Positions 22,977-34,375 of a DNA stretch of 64,000 bases are shown piece after piece. This DNA is from Silene conica (lineage: Eukaryota > Streptophyta > Magnoliopsida > Caryophyllales > Caryophyllaceae). The position numbers were made by a program, and so were the translations under genes. Position 1 is the first letter of the stretch; every line of letters begins with the position of its first letter. The notes beneath the pieces are model-generated. The model worked only from the letters and a program-made list of their open reading frames with translations. It searched no databases and was not told where the DNA came from. Location of the stretch: contig CM055312.2 of assembly GCA_029255685.2 (NCBI GenBank), forward strand, positions 52,858,202-52,922,201, written 5' to 3'.

Positions 22977-24104
22977 GCAAATAAACTAAAAAAACGAAAA
23001 CAGCCTACTACAACTACCCGACTCTACTACTCCTATGTCTTAACACTACCGTCGTGGCTGCCAACAGCCCTAGGCTCGGCTGACAACCACCACCGGCCAA
23101 ACACTACCACCGTGGCTACATCCCCAACCACCACCAGAATGGTCGACCTTCACCGGCGAGGAGAACCAGGGGTTCAAACACCCCTGATCCCTCACCCTCA
23201 ACCTGTGACACGCCTGAACAGACCCCCACGACTGCCACCACCACCTGTTAAACCACCCCAGGCTACTGCCAAAAACACGCCTGACCCCAGACCTTTCGAC
23301 CGTGGTGGTACCACCGCACCGACCTCCCCCTAGTCATCGGTGGTACCACCCCCAAACCCCCTGACACGCGACACCAGGGAATAAAACGCAACTCCCCCGT
23401 TCCCAGATCTCTTTTCGCATCCACCATAGAAAACCCCTGACCACCATACAACACCTCCTTAGACACCACGACAACCACTACCCTACTCCCTGACTCTCCC
23501 TAAACAACCACCACAAAACACGACTCCTTTCTTATAGTAAAACCTGACACGATACATATAAACATAACGCATAAAACTGACCCCTACACCAACCCAGCCT
23601 CTTTAGACGCATGTACGACGGTGGTGGGTGGTCGGAGACGACATAATTTGGTTCATATCCGACCACCACCTGCCATAGACTGAAACTACGTGATTATTAG
23701 AGTTATACATAACACATAACAAAGGTAAAAGAGACCCGAAACTGAGTACAGACAAGCAACCGTTAGCACAGTGATGACATACCAGACTTCACGGCCAAAA
23801 CGAGACACCTTACGCTAGGCGACAACCACCGTGCAAGGCTTCACTTCTCTCTCTGAGGTGGCGGCTAGGGTTTGATGTAAAGAGTTTTGAGATTGAGTAG
23901 GGTTTGATGTGAGTTTAGGGCGTCTAAAAGGTGGCTGACGAGAGGGTTGGTGCAGCGTTTAAAATATACTAAGTATGGGCTCTTTTTGCTTCTCACTATA
24001 AATCGAAGCCCATAAGCGTTGTACTCAAGGTCACGAGATCAAACCCCACTACGAGCAAAAGTAGTATCACCCTTAAAATACGAATAATAATCCGGGTTAT
24101 TACA
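21801..24104 (-). repeat. gypsy-1 5' LTR
   Basis: 2304 bp, matching the 3' LTR apart from one extra AAT unit near 22928-22976. Same minisatellite, TATA box (22590-22598) and palindrome pair. Confidence 0.95.
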
Positions 24105-25884
24105 GTTGGTTGTACTTTTTTTTCCAACTGCCATCACTTTTCTACATGTAAAAAACATTGATCGTCAGGCATTAGATTAAGTAGGAGATATAAATATATA
24201 TTGGAGAAACAACTGAAAGTAAACACCGGCAGCATACGCATTCAAAGCTTAAACAGATACCGTAACAAGTAATTTATATACAGTAATTCGCTGATTTTAC
24301 ACAATGGAAAAGGCCCGGAAGGTGAGCCAATGTGCACAAGACTACACAAGCATAAAAAATAGGAGAAAAGAAGTTGTGTGAATAAGAAGGATATCTCACA
24401 TGTCCAAATATTTTTCGAAAAAGCTGCATGAGTGGCTGCAAACCCCATATAGCAAAAATGACAATAACGACAAGAGGAACCAACTTCCTTACCAAAGGAA
24501 TACCGTGAAAAGCATTGTAGGACCTGTGCACCAAAAATTTAGTTAAAAACAATACCCACTTAGGCGCTGAGAATCATCTAATTAACATTCAAGGACCTAA
24601 AACAGAAAGAGAAAGCATTAACAATACAGCAGAAGCAACAAGATATTTATGAGCATTAGTGTGAATTGATGAAGTTTGGCAGATATCCGTCCTTAAAACT
24701 GGTCTAGGTATTCAACTAAAAACTGACACCACCAGGCCTCCATCCCCAAACAATGAACCCAAAAAATTTAACGAAAAATAAAGCAAAGGAAAAGATGAAA
24801 GTAAAGCTTTCAAATAACTAGCCTTGCTAATTCATCAGTACAAGATTTTACAGTAGGAATTGCAGCATTTTGGCCAGAAAATAGGAAAGAATTGTATCTT
24901 AGAAGGCTGCATCTGTGCGGCAGGGTACACAGTGGACTATTAACACTTGTGGATAAATGGTGACTCCATAAATCTTGTCTCTGTAATTGAAAACTTCACA
25001 CAATTAATAAGGACCAGGGAAAAAAGATTAAGACGAGTTTTAGCTCACAATGGCCTAGAGAAACATCGAAAACAAAAAAGGACAACTCTAGCACTCTTTT
25101 GCCTTAAATGCGTACACAAAAAATAATCATCCCTCTATATTTTATTTTAGCGAAGAACGAATGCTTCTTTAGTTCTGCAGACGATCTCTTAGTCTTGAAA
25201 CCCCTACATATATACAGTTGTTAAGAGAACTGAACACCAGAACATAATATATACATTCACAGAACTGAAAACCAGATCAGAATATATACATTCACATTTT
25301 AGCTCACGTTTTGGTCAATGTGCGAATATGGCAGTGCAAGAAAGTTGCACAATCAGTATGGTTAGTTACACTCAAAAGCAAACCAGTGGAGTACTGGAGT
25401 TGTTCTTTTACGGTTTTACCCATCCTACAGCAATTTCAACAGTACCAAAGCCACCTAGAGTGGAGACCCAGGAACTGCAATTGAGGGATTCCTTAAATAG
25501 GGGTTTATAGCAGACTTCGACTAGAGCAAGTTTTTATACTGCAATTGAATTCAAAATAAGGGATTAACTAGTAATTGAATTACAAAAAATACTAACTATT
25601 GTTCGATAAATTATACTGATTTCATTCGCCGATTACCAAAATTAATCGAGTTCAAAATATGAATTTCCGGAACTAATATATAATAGCAATAGGATTAATG
25701 AACATACCTTGATTAATAATGATAAAGGAGAACATGGGCAACAGTGAATTGGAGGCGTGCGGTGGTGAAATAGGGTTGATGGACAGTGGGTTTCGTAATT
25801 TGGAACGAAGAAGAAGAAGTAGTATAGGCGCGCTGGGTTTGTAATTTAGGAAACTACAGGAAGTTTTTTTAATTAACAAACTAA

Positions 25885-26182
25885 GAGGACGGTAATAATC
25901 CCAACGGTCTTCGTTATATTTATAATAGGATGGTTATAAATACAACCGTCTTCGTTGTATTTATAAGAGGTTGGTTCACATACACAACCGTCTTCTTTTT
26001 AAATAAGAGGACGGTTTAATTGACCAACCATCCTCATTACGTTTATAAAGAGGACGCTTTTTTTGTTAACCGTCCTATTTATAATACCATTAATGGCGCC
26101 AGTTTTATTTGCTTGATAGAGGATGGTCTCCTCCCCAACCGTCCTCTAAGAGGCGTCCTCTTATCCTAGATTTGTAGTAGTC
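25885..26182. repeat. Right subterminal repeats of the CACTA-like element
   Basis: Repeated GAGGACGGTT and AACCGTCYTC units from about 25885 to 26160, mirroring the left side, followed by the terminal TTTGTAGTAGTC. Confidence 0.8.
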
Positions 26183-26300
26183 ATTATGCCTATTTGGTTC
26201 CCATTTTGTAGGTATTGAGGCGGGAACGAAGAAACGAGAGCAAACGAGACAAATCTGTTGCAAAAAGTGAAGATATTGTGAAGAAATGACCCCAGGCCCT

Positions 26301-26715
26301 CTCAGCCGGTCCTAGACCGGTGGCAGGTTAACCGGCTGGGTGTCTTGACTTTGACTTCTCGAGAAATCAACGAAAAAGTTCATAAACGTGAGTCAGGATT
26401 CTTAGCCGGTGGGCAACCGTCGGCCGGTCGGCCGACCGTGACTCATTTTCCATACTTAGCCATTTTTCAAGATACGTAGAAATCAGAAACTTAAAGCCAG
26501 ACTCTTAGCCGGTTCCCCACCGGCAGCCCGTGTGCCGGCTCGTAGGACCTGTACAAGTAAAGAAAAGTAGAAAAATTCAGAAGGAAGAAATCGCACTCTT
26601 CGCCGGTGCCAAGCCGGCGGCCGGCTGAGATGCATGACACTTTGAAGAATGAAGTCAGATGTTTATATTTTGACTCTTAGCCGGTCCCAGACCGGCAGCC
26701 GTTTGACCGACTGAG
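26301..26715 (+). repeat. Five CCGG palindrome blocks upstream of the Athila-type TATA box
   Basis: Each block begins TTAGCCGGT or similar (26304, 26404, 26517, 26601, 26679) and is followed within 4-9 bp by ACCGG or a CCGG variant and then a further GCCGG/ACCGGCT half-site, so every block is rich in inverted CCGGT/ACCGG pairs. Spacing is irregular (100, 113, 84, 78 bp), with unrelated AT-rich spacers. Confidence 0.85.
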
Positions 26716-26740
26716 AGTCCATTTTCAGAATTTCGCGCAC

Positions 26741-26747
26741 TATATAA
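26741..26747 (+). promoter_or_regulatory. TATA box of Athila-type LTR
   Basis: TATATAAACC about 25 bp after the last palindrome block; the likely transcription start is about 30 bp further on. Confidence 0.6.
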
Positions 26748-27744
26748 ACCTGCATTTGTATCAGTTTCAGGGACACAACTTTTTATTTCGTAAGGCATAT
26801 TTTTCTAGGGTTTTACTGTTCCATTGTATACAATCTTAGACTCAAAAACTCAGATAGAAATCTCATAATCTTTCCTTATTTTTTATTTAATCATTTAGTT
26901 AATCATTTGGGCAATCTTTCCTAGTTATTCTTAGCACTTATTTTAGAGGGTTTTTGGTTGTAATTTGGAGGGTTTGAAAAGACTCTTATTTTGTAGTCAA
27001 AGTTCTTCACTATACTCAAGTAGTTGGTATAAGCTCTCCTCTCTTTAGTTAGTTATTTCATTTTGTTTAAGTTTTGATTGTTCATTTGTTTACCTTTGCT
27101 TTTCACCATGTTTAGCGTACTCTTCATTTGTTCACATGTTTTCCTTAGTTATGTGTGAGTAGTTCCCTTGCTAGGGTTAGGGGTGTGCTTTGGGGGGTTG
27201 GTAGTTAAGAAACTTGCTTAGGGTTAGACTTGGGCACTCTCCTTTGTTGGGTTTCCATTATATGCACGTTATGTGTTTGATGAAATGCCTCAACGATGGT
27301 TGGACATGATTTTTAGCTTTGTTTGTCTTTGACGATAGTCTAGGGCTTTCATGGGCATGTATGTATGTTAATTGACCTTATTTATAGCGAGAGCTAGGAT
27401 AGTGCTTGACTTTAGGTGAGTTAAATCGAAAGACGAGACGAACTTAGACCTACTATAGGAGCGACCTTAGACCCCATTTGCATGTTTCGTTACGACTTAC
27501 CTTAGTAACCCCGACACCCTACTTCTTTTATTTATCGACTTATTTTAACATCTTTGATTTTACTGCTCATTAGTTGTTAGTCATAACTGTCAATCTATTA
27601 CCCCCGAATAGACTTTGACTCAAACCGAATTAGGTAATTATCCCCACCATCCTTGCGATCGACAACCCTATTATACTACTTTATTTGGGTTTACAATTTT
27701 TGTTTGGTGAGCGGGAACCGACGACTTAACTCCGCTAATCAAAA

Positions 27745-27762
27745 TGGCGCCGTTGCCGGGGA
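27745..27762 (+). other. Primer binding site of the Athila-type element
   Basis: TGGCGCCGTTGCCGGGGA, the characteristic Athila/Tat-group primer site (probably tRNA-Asp), three bases after the LTR end. Confidence 0.88.
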
Positions 27763-27912
27763 TGGTGTTAGAAATTGCGTAGTTTAGTTTTAGTTTTAAG
27801 TATTAGTTAGTTGTGTTTTGTTTGTTCTTGTTCAAACTTTGTTAGTTCCTTGTAGCATGGTTGTGCTTATTACTCTACGTAGTGCCTTAAAACAGTAGGA
27901 TGACAAACATTT

Positions 27913-29759
27913 GTGCTAAGTTATATGACAAGGGGTGATACATCCTGTCTACTTTCTAGTTCCGAACCGGAGAGGCTTTTTCGAGCCTTAAGGAGCCGAA
28001 CTCTAGCTAGGGTGAGAATTGCATCCCAAGCTTCTACTAGCCAAAACAACCTCCCTACTTCACCTGAACGACAAAGCCAAAATCAAGAAAACCATCAACC
28101 AACATTCGACAATATTGAAAACCCATTCTATACTTCCGAGGTAGAAGAGGAATCACCACCACTCACACCTCATATTTAAAACCCACCACAACTCCACATC
28201 ATGGCCGCCTTACGAGACCATAACTGTCCTAACCACAATGATACAACAAATCCCATCAACTTTGGTAACCTTGTCCCACAAAATTTCGAGATCCACCCAT
28301 CCTAAATGAGTTCTATAGAGAAGCATGCATTTGGTGGGGCCTCTCACGAGGAAGCTGACGGTCACTTGAGGAAGTTTAAGGGCAAGGTTGCGATGATAAA
28401 AAAGACCGGAGTCCCGGAAGAAAGATTGAGATTGATGCTATTCCCGTATTCGCTTACCGACAAGGCGGATCGTTGGCTAAACATCCATCCTCCTAATACC
28501 TTAACCACATGGGATGATTTAGCTAAGGCCTTCCTTTCAAAGTACTACCCATCTTCAAAAACCGCGATTATTCATAATGAAATTACCCAATTCCAACAGG
28601 ATGACGAGGAGAGTTTAGGGGAAGCGTGGGATAGATACCAAGATCTTATAGCTAGGTGCCCTCATCACGACATCCTGATGTGGTATACAAACGTTCTTCC
28701 AAACCCTTCTCCCGCATACCAAGGAGATGGTTAATGCATCGGCGGGAGGGAGCTTTGATCATCTACCCTATGAGGAAGGTACGGAGCTAATTAAGAAGAT
28801 TGTGGACTCCAAAGAAAACTACGGAGCTTTGATCATCTACCCTATCAAGTCAATAATATTGTTTCATGTGACTTGTGCGGAGGTAGTGGCCACACTTTTG
28901 AGGTGTGTGTGCCAACAACAACTCTTGTGAGGGAAGTGGAAGTGAAGAAGAATTGTATGCTTTCCAAGCCTTCAACAATGCAAGCAATCCAAACAATTTG
29001 AACCTCAACTCAAACTACTACTATCCGAGCATACAAGGTCATCCCAACCTAAGCTACAAGAGTAAGAATGTTCTAAACCCTGACCAACTCACACAATCCC
29101 AAGCCCAAAATCCACCGGGAATCCAACCAAGGGGTGGAAACTTTAATCCGAGGAACAACTTTCAAAACCAAAACCACTTCCAAGGGAATCAATTGAATCA
29201 AGCCAATCAAGGCTTTGCTCAAAATTTCAATGACCCCAATTTCAACAATCCCAATTTCAACAACAATCACGACCAACAAAACTTCAACCCACCAAACCAA
29301 AACTACAACCAACCTCCACTTCAAAACAATTATAACAACTCCAATCCAAACCAAAACAACTACAACAATCCAAACCCACATCAAAATTTCAACAACAACA
29401 ATTTCAGCAACCAAAATTTCAATCCACAATTTCCATCAAAAACCCAAAATCCCAATTTCAATAACCAAGTGCCAAAGGCAAACTCTCAAGGTGGGGGTGC
29501 AAGGAACGACTATGGGTTCCCCTTGCTCCTTACAAATGCTCCTCATCAAGACCTCACAAGTGATTCTCAAGTGGGAGAGTTGCTAAAGCTTGTGAAAAAC
29601 ATGCAAGCAACTCATAAACAAGAAATGGCGAATTTGAAGAATGCCAATAAAAAAGAAATACGGGAGATGGAGGTTCGTGTAGCTTCCCAAGCTCTAGCAA
29701 ATCCACAAAGGCCAGCGTACGGTTTCCTTGCCAAAGCCCAAAGTTCTAAGGATGCTTCA
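27913..29759 (+). pseudogene. Athila-type gag, fragmented and cut off
   Basis: Separate open pieces: 27913-28179 (contains SEPERLFRALRSRTL, an Athila gag N-terminal feature); 28306-28734 (PYSLTDKADRWLNIHPP, TTWDDLAKAFLSKYYP, EAWDRYQDLIARCPHH, the retrotransposon-gag core); 28727-28930 (SFDHLPYEEGTELIKKI); and 28905-29759, an Asn/Gln-rich tail with tandem NFNNPN-like repeats and then a helical segment. A stop before the second piece and at least two frame changes (near 28730 and 28915) break it, so gag is not translatable as one protein. It is cut at 29759 by a copia LTR; protease to integrase are not in the window. Confidence 0.8.
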
Positions 29760-30473
29760 TGTGGGGAATAATCATGTATTCACCCTAAAATTGCAGGATT
29801 ATAACGAAATATTACAATGCGATTATGGTCATAAGATAGAAAAACATGAAATAGAATTACAACCTTAGGTCCTTGCGCGAATGGCCTAAGAACAATAATT
29901 AAAGTAAATTCCCTCCTATAACTTGCACCCAAGACTTAGTTTGAGACGATGCCGCGTGTGCTAGAAATGCTCTCCAATTGTCTTGCAATATGGGGAGAGT
30001 TTTGTGAGGTTTTAGATGTGAGATCTAGGTTTTTTGGGAAAAACTGTTCTAAAAAACCCTAGTTTTCTTTTGATGTGATTATCAGTCAGTCAAATCCAGT
30101 CGTTTGACAAAAGGAGAAGTCCTCTCCTATTGTAACACTCGGTCCGACCGAAATTAGGTCAAGGTGAGAGTGGGCTTTCCACTCTTACCTTATTCTAATA
30201 CGTGATTCGACCCTAATGCTAAAATATAGTTCGCGGGATTTAATTCTAAATCGCATACACATTATCATATATTAATGTAGTCGATACATTAATAATGGTC
30301 TGATAAAAGATACGATATTGTATAATTAGCTAAATTAATATAACTGTTTATAGTAATTCGCGAATTCAATATTTAATTAAATATAACCGTTTACATTTAA
30401 TTTACGAATTAATCATGTAATCCGTATTAGCTAATATTATTAAATCCGTATTAAATAATTATCTCAACATCTC
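29760..30473 (-). repeat. Partial copia LTR of the copia-1/B family
   Basis: Starts TGTGGGGAATAATCATG inside the Athila-type gag and aligns with about the first 715 bp of the 7395-8386 LTR, in the same orientation. It stops at ATCTCAACATCTC where the SIRE LTR begins. The hairpin arms are ACAAAAGGAGA (30107-30117) and TCTCCTATTGT (30123-30133), with one mismatch. It is either a solo LTR or one end of an element split by the SIRE insertion. Confidence 0.85.
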
Positions 30474-31948
30474 TGTTGAACCATATATTCAAATATATAT
30501 ATTCAGTATATATGTTTATGTTTTGATAATGACAAGTCTAGCTATTTATATATTATATACTCGTACGTATAATCGTGTGCTAAGTGTACAGAAGATTAGT
30601 TTAAGAGATCTCATCAATCAAGTATAAAAGATTCAAGAACTTTAGTCAAAGGATTGACTAATCGAAGATTAGATGAAGATCACAAGTGCATATAGTGAAC
30701 TAAAGTTATACTTATCAACTATAGCTTTAGTATGAGATTGATTCAAGTTATAGCCCGTAGCTATAACTCCAGAAAGAAGAAATGGTCGAAAGATTTGTGA
30801 TGGTTGAAACGATTTTGGTTTCCAAAGTCGTCGTGCTTATTTAATGGCTAATTAGTATTCTATTTTCGGAATATAGAATTATTAATCTTAATATGGTAAT
30901 ATAAAATATCTTTTAGTCAAATAGGAATAAATAATTTTCTTATGAGATAATTATTTATTACTAATAAACTAAGGATTTTTATATAACCATAATTGTCAAA
31001 ATAATATAATCTAAATATTGTTTTAAACGATTTTGGAAAACGTGTACTATGACACATTCCATAAAACGTGTGGGATTGGATTAAATAAATAAATATGTAT
31101 TTATTTAGATATCCTAAAAACAAACTAGATTATATTATGGAATATAATTTGTTATATTTTGACAGGGTTTAGGAAGTTGCTTTTAATAAGGTTACTATTT
31201 ATTTATTATATAAGATCTTTCCTAAATATGAATTAGGAAATTGATTCCTTATATAATACCTAAAGTATCTTATTAAATCTTTCCTAAATCAATTAAGATT
31301 AGATTTATGGTAGTATTACCTAAAGACTAGAATTCTAGTTTTAGTAATATTCCTATATCATCTAGGGTTTAATAACCTAAACATAATTCTATATAAATAG
31401 AACACTTGTGAAACATTGAAGATCACGAAATCATACACACTTGCACAAGAATCGAGAAAACCGTCGACACTATTATTTCTTCAAGATCCGAGCTTTAATT
31501 GTCATATTCATATCAAGATTCAAGTGCTCAAGCATTGATCTTATTTATTCAAGATTGTGAACAAGAAGAAACTCATAGAAGACTTATCTTATTAGCGTGA
31601 GATAGATCGAGTATTTAACGGTACTCATTGTAATCAAGTATTTAACGGTACTTGACGTAGCTAGATATTTAACGGTATCTAGATTGAGTTACAACTAACA
31701 TCAAAGTTGTACGAGTAGGGTTGATAAAATTGTAATCCGGAGTCGGTGCTAATTTTATTAATCGAGAATAGTGGACGTAGGTTTCAACTTGTGAAACTGA
31801 ACCACTTCAAAAATATCGTGTCTCTCTTTATTACTTGCTCTACTCGACGATCACCATACAAAAGCACACATCGAAGAAGATTTTAAAGAAGAAGGCATAC
31901 TCAATTCAACCCCCCATTCTTGAGTATATCATATCAATAGACTCTTCA
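30474..31948 (+). repeat. SIRE 5' LTR
   Basis: 1475 bp, TGTTGAACC...GACTCTTCA. TATA box TATATAAATA at 31390-31399. Contains inverted repeats ACTAAAGTTATA/TATAGCTTTAGT (30699-30731, one mismatch) and GTTATAGC/GCTATAAC (30747-30767), plus TATTTAACGGTA repeats near 31610-31680. Confidence 0.85.
31390..31399 (+). promoter_or_regulatory. TATA box of SIRE LTR
   Basis: TATATAAATAG followed by AACACTTGTG; well placed to start the element transcript. Confidence 0.6.
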
Positions 31949-31950
31949 AT

Positions 31951-31962
31951 TGGTATCAGAGC
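31951..31962 (+). other. Primer binding site of SIRE element
   Basis: TGGTATCAGAGC two bases after the LTR; initiator tRNA-Met type. Confidence 0.88.
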
Positions 31963-31987
31963 CTCGTGCTCTTGATCGCCTAGCCGC

Positions 31988-34375
31988 GTGAGTTTTGATC
32001 CTTCTATTGATTCTATATTATATACTCTTTCATCAATGGATTCCAAGCATCTCAAGTGCCCTATCTTCGATGGCAAAAACTACAGTTTATGGAAAAATAT
32101 TATGACTCATTACATCAAGGGTTGTGATTGGGAATGTTGGAAGATCATCCAAACTGGACCAAAGAAGATCTTGGTCGCCGCCGCCAATGGAACAACCTAT
32201 GAAAAGATGGAAAGCGATTATGTGGAAAGTGACTACAAAATTGCAGAGAAAAACTCTAAGGCCATGAGCCTCCTACAGAACGGTATGATAACCTCAGAAT
32301 TTGATAGATTCTCATCTTGTAGTTCCGCTAAGGAAATATGGGATAGTCTCGAACTTGCTTATGAAGGAACATCCGCAGTCAGGAAACATCGTATAGACTT
32401 GCTCGTTCAAAGATATGAACTTTTCAATATGGAAAAGAATGAATCTATTGATAGCATGTCTGCACGATTTTCTTGTATTATTAATGAACTGCGGAACCTT
32501 GGCAGAAAGATCGATTCTGAAGATATCATTCGAAAAATTCTTAGGAGTCTCACCAAAAAATGGCAACCTAAGGTCACGGCCATAGAGGAAGCACGTGATC
32601 TATCTAAGATTACTTACCAAGAGTTGATTGGATCCTTAATGGCACACGAGATCATACTAAATAAAAACGATGATGATCCCAAAGGAAAGGGCGTCGCCTT
32701 ACAAGCCTCCACAAGTGAAGTGTGCGAAGAAGAACTAGAAGACGAGACAGTTCTATTCGCAAGACGTTTTAAAAAGGCTGTCTTCAAGGGAAGACACAAA
32801 AACTCTAACAACAAAACAGTCGACAAAAAGAAAACTGACACAAAACAAACATTCTTCAAAAGAGGATGTTTCAAGTGTGGACAACAAGACCACATGATCA
32901 AAGATTGTCCAAGTTGGGACAAAATCAAAGATAAGTCAAAAAGAGAAAAGACCAAAACGGAGTTCAAGAAAGTAATGCTTGCGTCGTGTTGGGGAGAATT
33001 AGAATCCGAGGATGACGAGGACTCAGAAGAAGATGAGGTAGCAAACCTTTGCCTAAGCAACGTCAGCCTAGATCTAATCTCAAACGACAACAATGAAGAC
33101 GACGCATCCCATATGTGTCTCCTTGGAGAACCCGACTCAGACGACGACGACGACGATAAAGAGGTAAATTTTCTTCAACTCAAAAGTCAAGTTAAAAATT
33201 TATCTAAAGCTATGTTGGTTAAATATTTTGAGAAAACCCTAGACCAATGTCATGAACAAAGTCTTGAGTTAGATGACTTGAAAGAACAGATCCTCGATAT
33301 TGCTGAGGAAAATCAACTTCTAAAGGCCAAAGCTAAGAAACTGAAATCCAAAATAAGCATTGAAGCAAATGCTAAGTTGGAAACAGTTATGTCTGAGAAA
33401 AAGGTTCTTGAGTCTAAAGTTACAGCTAATGAAGCTATAACCTCAAAACTAAAACTCAACATTAAAGAGCTTCAATCTAAAGTTATAGCTAATGAAGCTA
33501 TAACTTCAGAATTATGAAAGGCTAATGAGCGCCTTAAGTCAGAATCTTCGATTATGGTCGAAGATGAGACTCATCTGGAAGAAGTTGAGATTCTCGAAAG
33601 CAAAATCATGGATCTAGAATTCAGTATATCTAAAATCAAGAAAGAACATGCCAAAATTGTGTCTGACTTCCATAAAGACATTCAAAACCTAAAAGAGTCT
33701 AGTAACACTGACCATAGTGAATGTAAGAAAGAAATAGACTCCTTAAAAGATCTTCTTCTTCATGCTCGGAAAGTTCACGACAAATGGGAAGGAAGCACTA
33801 ATGTCCTAAACTTCCTAACTGAACAATCCGACAACAACATGAAGATGGGATTAGGTCACGAATGTTATGGAAGAAGGGATCACTCAAAGTGTAAACAAAG
33901 TCCAACAGATAGAGACTTTAGAAAAAGGAAATATGCCGACCTTCCTGAGTATTTAATATGCACTTATTGTGGCCATACTGGACACCTCCGAGAAAACTGT
34001 GTGAAACACGCACAAGATTTTAAAACCGGAGTTAAGTTTGTTAAATCCTTAGGAATTCCAAGCGACACTATTTCTGTTTCTGATAGTGATGATGATAAAA
34101 TTGAGGAAAGAAATATTGACCACAGATGGGTCTAAGACATGACATTTGATTACGAAGAAAAGAAAAATAGAACCAAACAAACTCCTCAACAAACATCACA
34201 CAAAAATTGGTCACCAAGAGTCCAAACTAAGACTTACACAAGAATATCAAAACCCAACTACTACCAATATAGAAAGACCTATGTAAGACAAGTTTGGGTT
34301 AAAAAGAAAGATGTATTTGTGATTACTAACAACAAAGGACCCAAGTATGCTTGGGTACCTAAATCCTGTCTTTGA
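31988..34375 (+). pseudogene. SIRE gag, interrupted by two in-frame stops
   Basis: The frame from 31988 (or the ATG at 32036, MDSKHLKCP) holds a UBN2-type gag, a zinc knuckle CFKCGQQDHMIKDC (about 32870), an acidic stretch, and a long coiled coil with two V[TI]ANEAITS repeats. A TGA at 33515-33517 stops it. The same frame goes on to a second knuckle CTYCGHTGHLRENC (about 33960) and a TAA at 34133-34135, then continues to 34375. A frame change near 34370 separates it from pol. Two knuckles and a large gag are usual for SIRE. The stops make read-through or loss of function likely; no suppressor context is evident. Confidence 0.85.

Larger units (their letters stand above)
14153..24104 (-). mobile_element. 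gypsy-1, nearly intact Tekay-type Ty3/gypsy chromovirus
   Basis: Complete element of 9952 bp with LTRs 14153-16453 and 21801-24104, flanked by the 5-bp duplication GTTGG (14148-14152 and 24105-24109). The primer site, polypurine tract and one long open polyprotein are all present. The LTRs appear identical apart from one AAT unit in a microsatellite (8 versus 9 units). It was inserted very recently into exon c of the captured MSL fragment. Tekay/Del assignment rests on the C-terminal chromodomain-like segment and the long LTRs. Confidence 0.95.
12661..25870 (-). pseudogene. Captured MSL2/3-like mechanosensitive channel gene fragment, split by gypsy-1
   Basis: MSL2 and MSL3 are plastid-envelope MscS-like channels. 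Minus-strand exons in order: a 24823-24980 (RQDLWSHHLS...SGQNAAIPTVKS); b 24400-24523 (SYNAFHGIPLVRKL plus a membrane segment); c 24110-24141 joined across gypsy-1 to 14086-14152 (SYLQPILLWTAALLICR); d 13762-13872 ([20 protein letters not shown]); e 13172-13339 ([19 protein letters not shown]); f 12896-13009 (NIVADIRKVLAKNPQVEHKR); g 12661-12717 (ILISCFVKTSHHKEYLRVK). Splice sites are GT-AG except exon a, whose donor is GC. Every exon is open and in phase. An upstream exon ending at 25708 (AAG before GTATGT) may be 5' UTR. The exons between c and d, which hold further membrane segments, and the end after g are missing, so no working channel could be made. Gypsy-1 interrupts exon c with a 5-bp duplication. 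Confidence 0.88.
11484..26182. mobile_element. CACTA-like element carrying an MSL2/3 gene fragment
   Basis: The ends are TGCTACTACAAAA (11484) and, inverted, GACTACTACAAAT (26182). The inner ten bases CTACTACAAA match the CACTA element at 3115, but the outermost two differ from CA at both ends. The 3-bp flanks are both ATT (11481-11483 and 26183-26185), the duplication size made by CACTA elements. Both ends carry dense GAGGACGGTT/AACCGTCCTC repeats. Without gypsy-1 the element is about 4.7 kb. There is no transposase; the interior is a multi-exon host-gene fragment plus one other exon. Imperfect termini keep the superfamily call short of certain. Confidence 0.7.
26183..27741 (+). repeat. Athila-type 5' LTR, right piece
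   Basis: It runs from ATT after the CACTA-like element to ...CCGCTAATCA just before the primer site. It carries five CCGGT/ACCGG palindrome blocks (26301-26715), a TATA box (26741-26747) and a long untranslated region. Joined to 11375-11483 the LTR would be about 1.67 kb. Confidence 0.75.
11375..29759 (+). mobile_element. Athila-type Ty3/gypsy element, 5' part, multiply interrupted
   Basis: The 5' LTR is in two pieces (11375-11483 and 26183-27741), split by the CACTA-like element at 11484-26182. A primer site TGGCGCCGTTGCCGGGGA (27745-27762) is of the type used by the Athila/Tat group. Gag remains follow to 29759, where a copia LTR begins. Polymerase and 3' LTR are outside the window. The left boundary is tentative, chosen where TGATGAG would pair with the LTR end CTAATCA. 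Confidence 0.8.

Noticed and set aside
12661..24980. A functional MSL2/3 host gene
   Set aside because: Core exons and the 3' end are missing, transposon subterminal repeats and matching ATT flanks surround it, and gypsy-1 splits an exon.
26301..26715. Palindromic repeats at about 80-110 bp intervals looking like a CRISPR array
   Set aside because: Plant nuclear context, repeat units not conserved in full, spacing irregular, and it lies in an LTR promoter.
29073..29586. Val/Ile-rich and Thr-rich frames overlapping the Athila-type gag
   Set aside because: Shadows of the Asn/Gln-rich repeat region.
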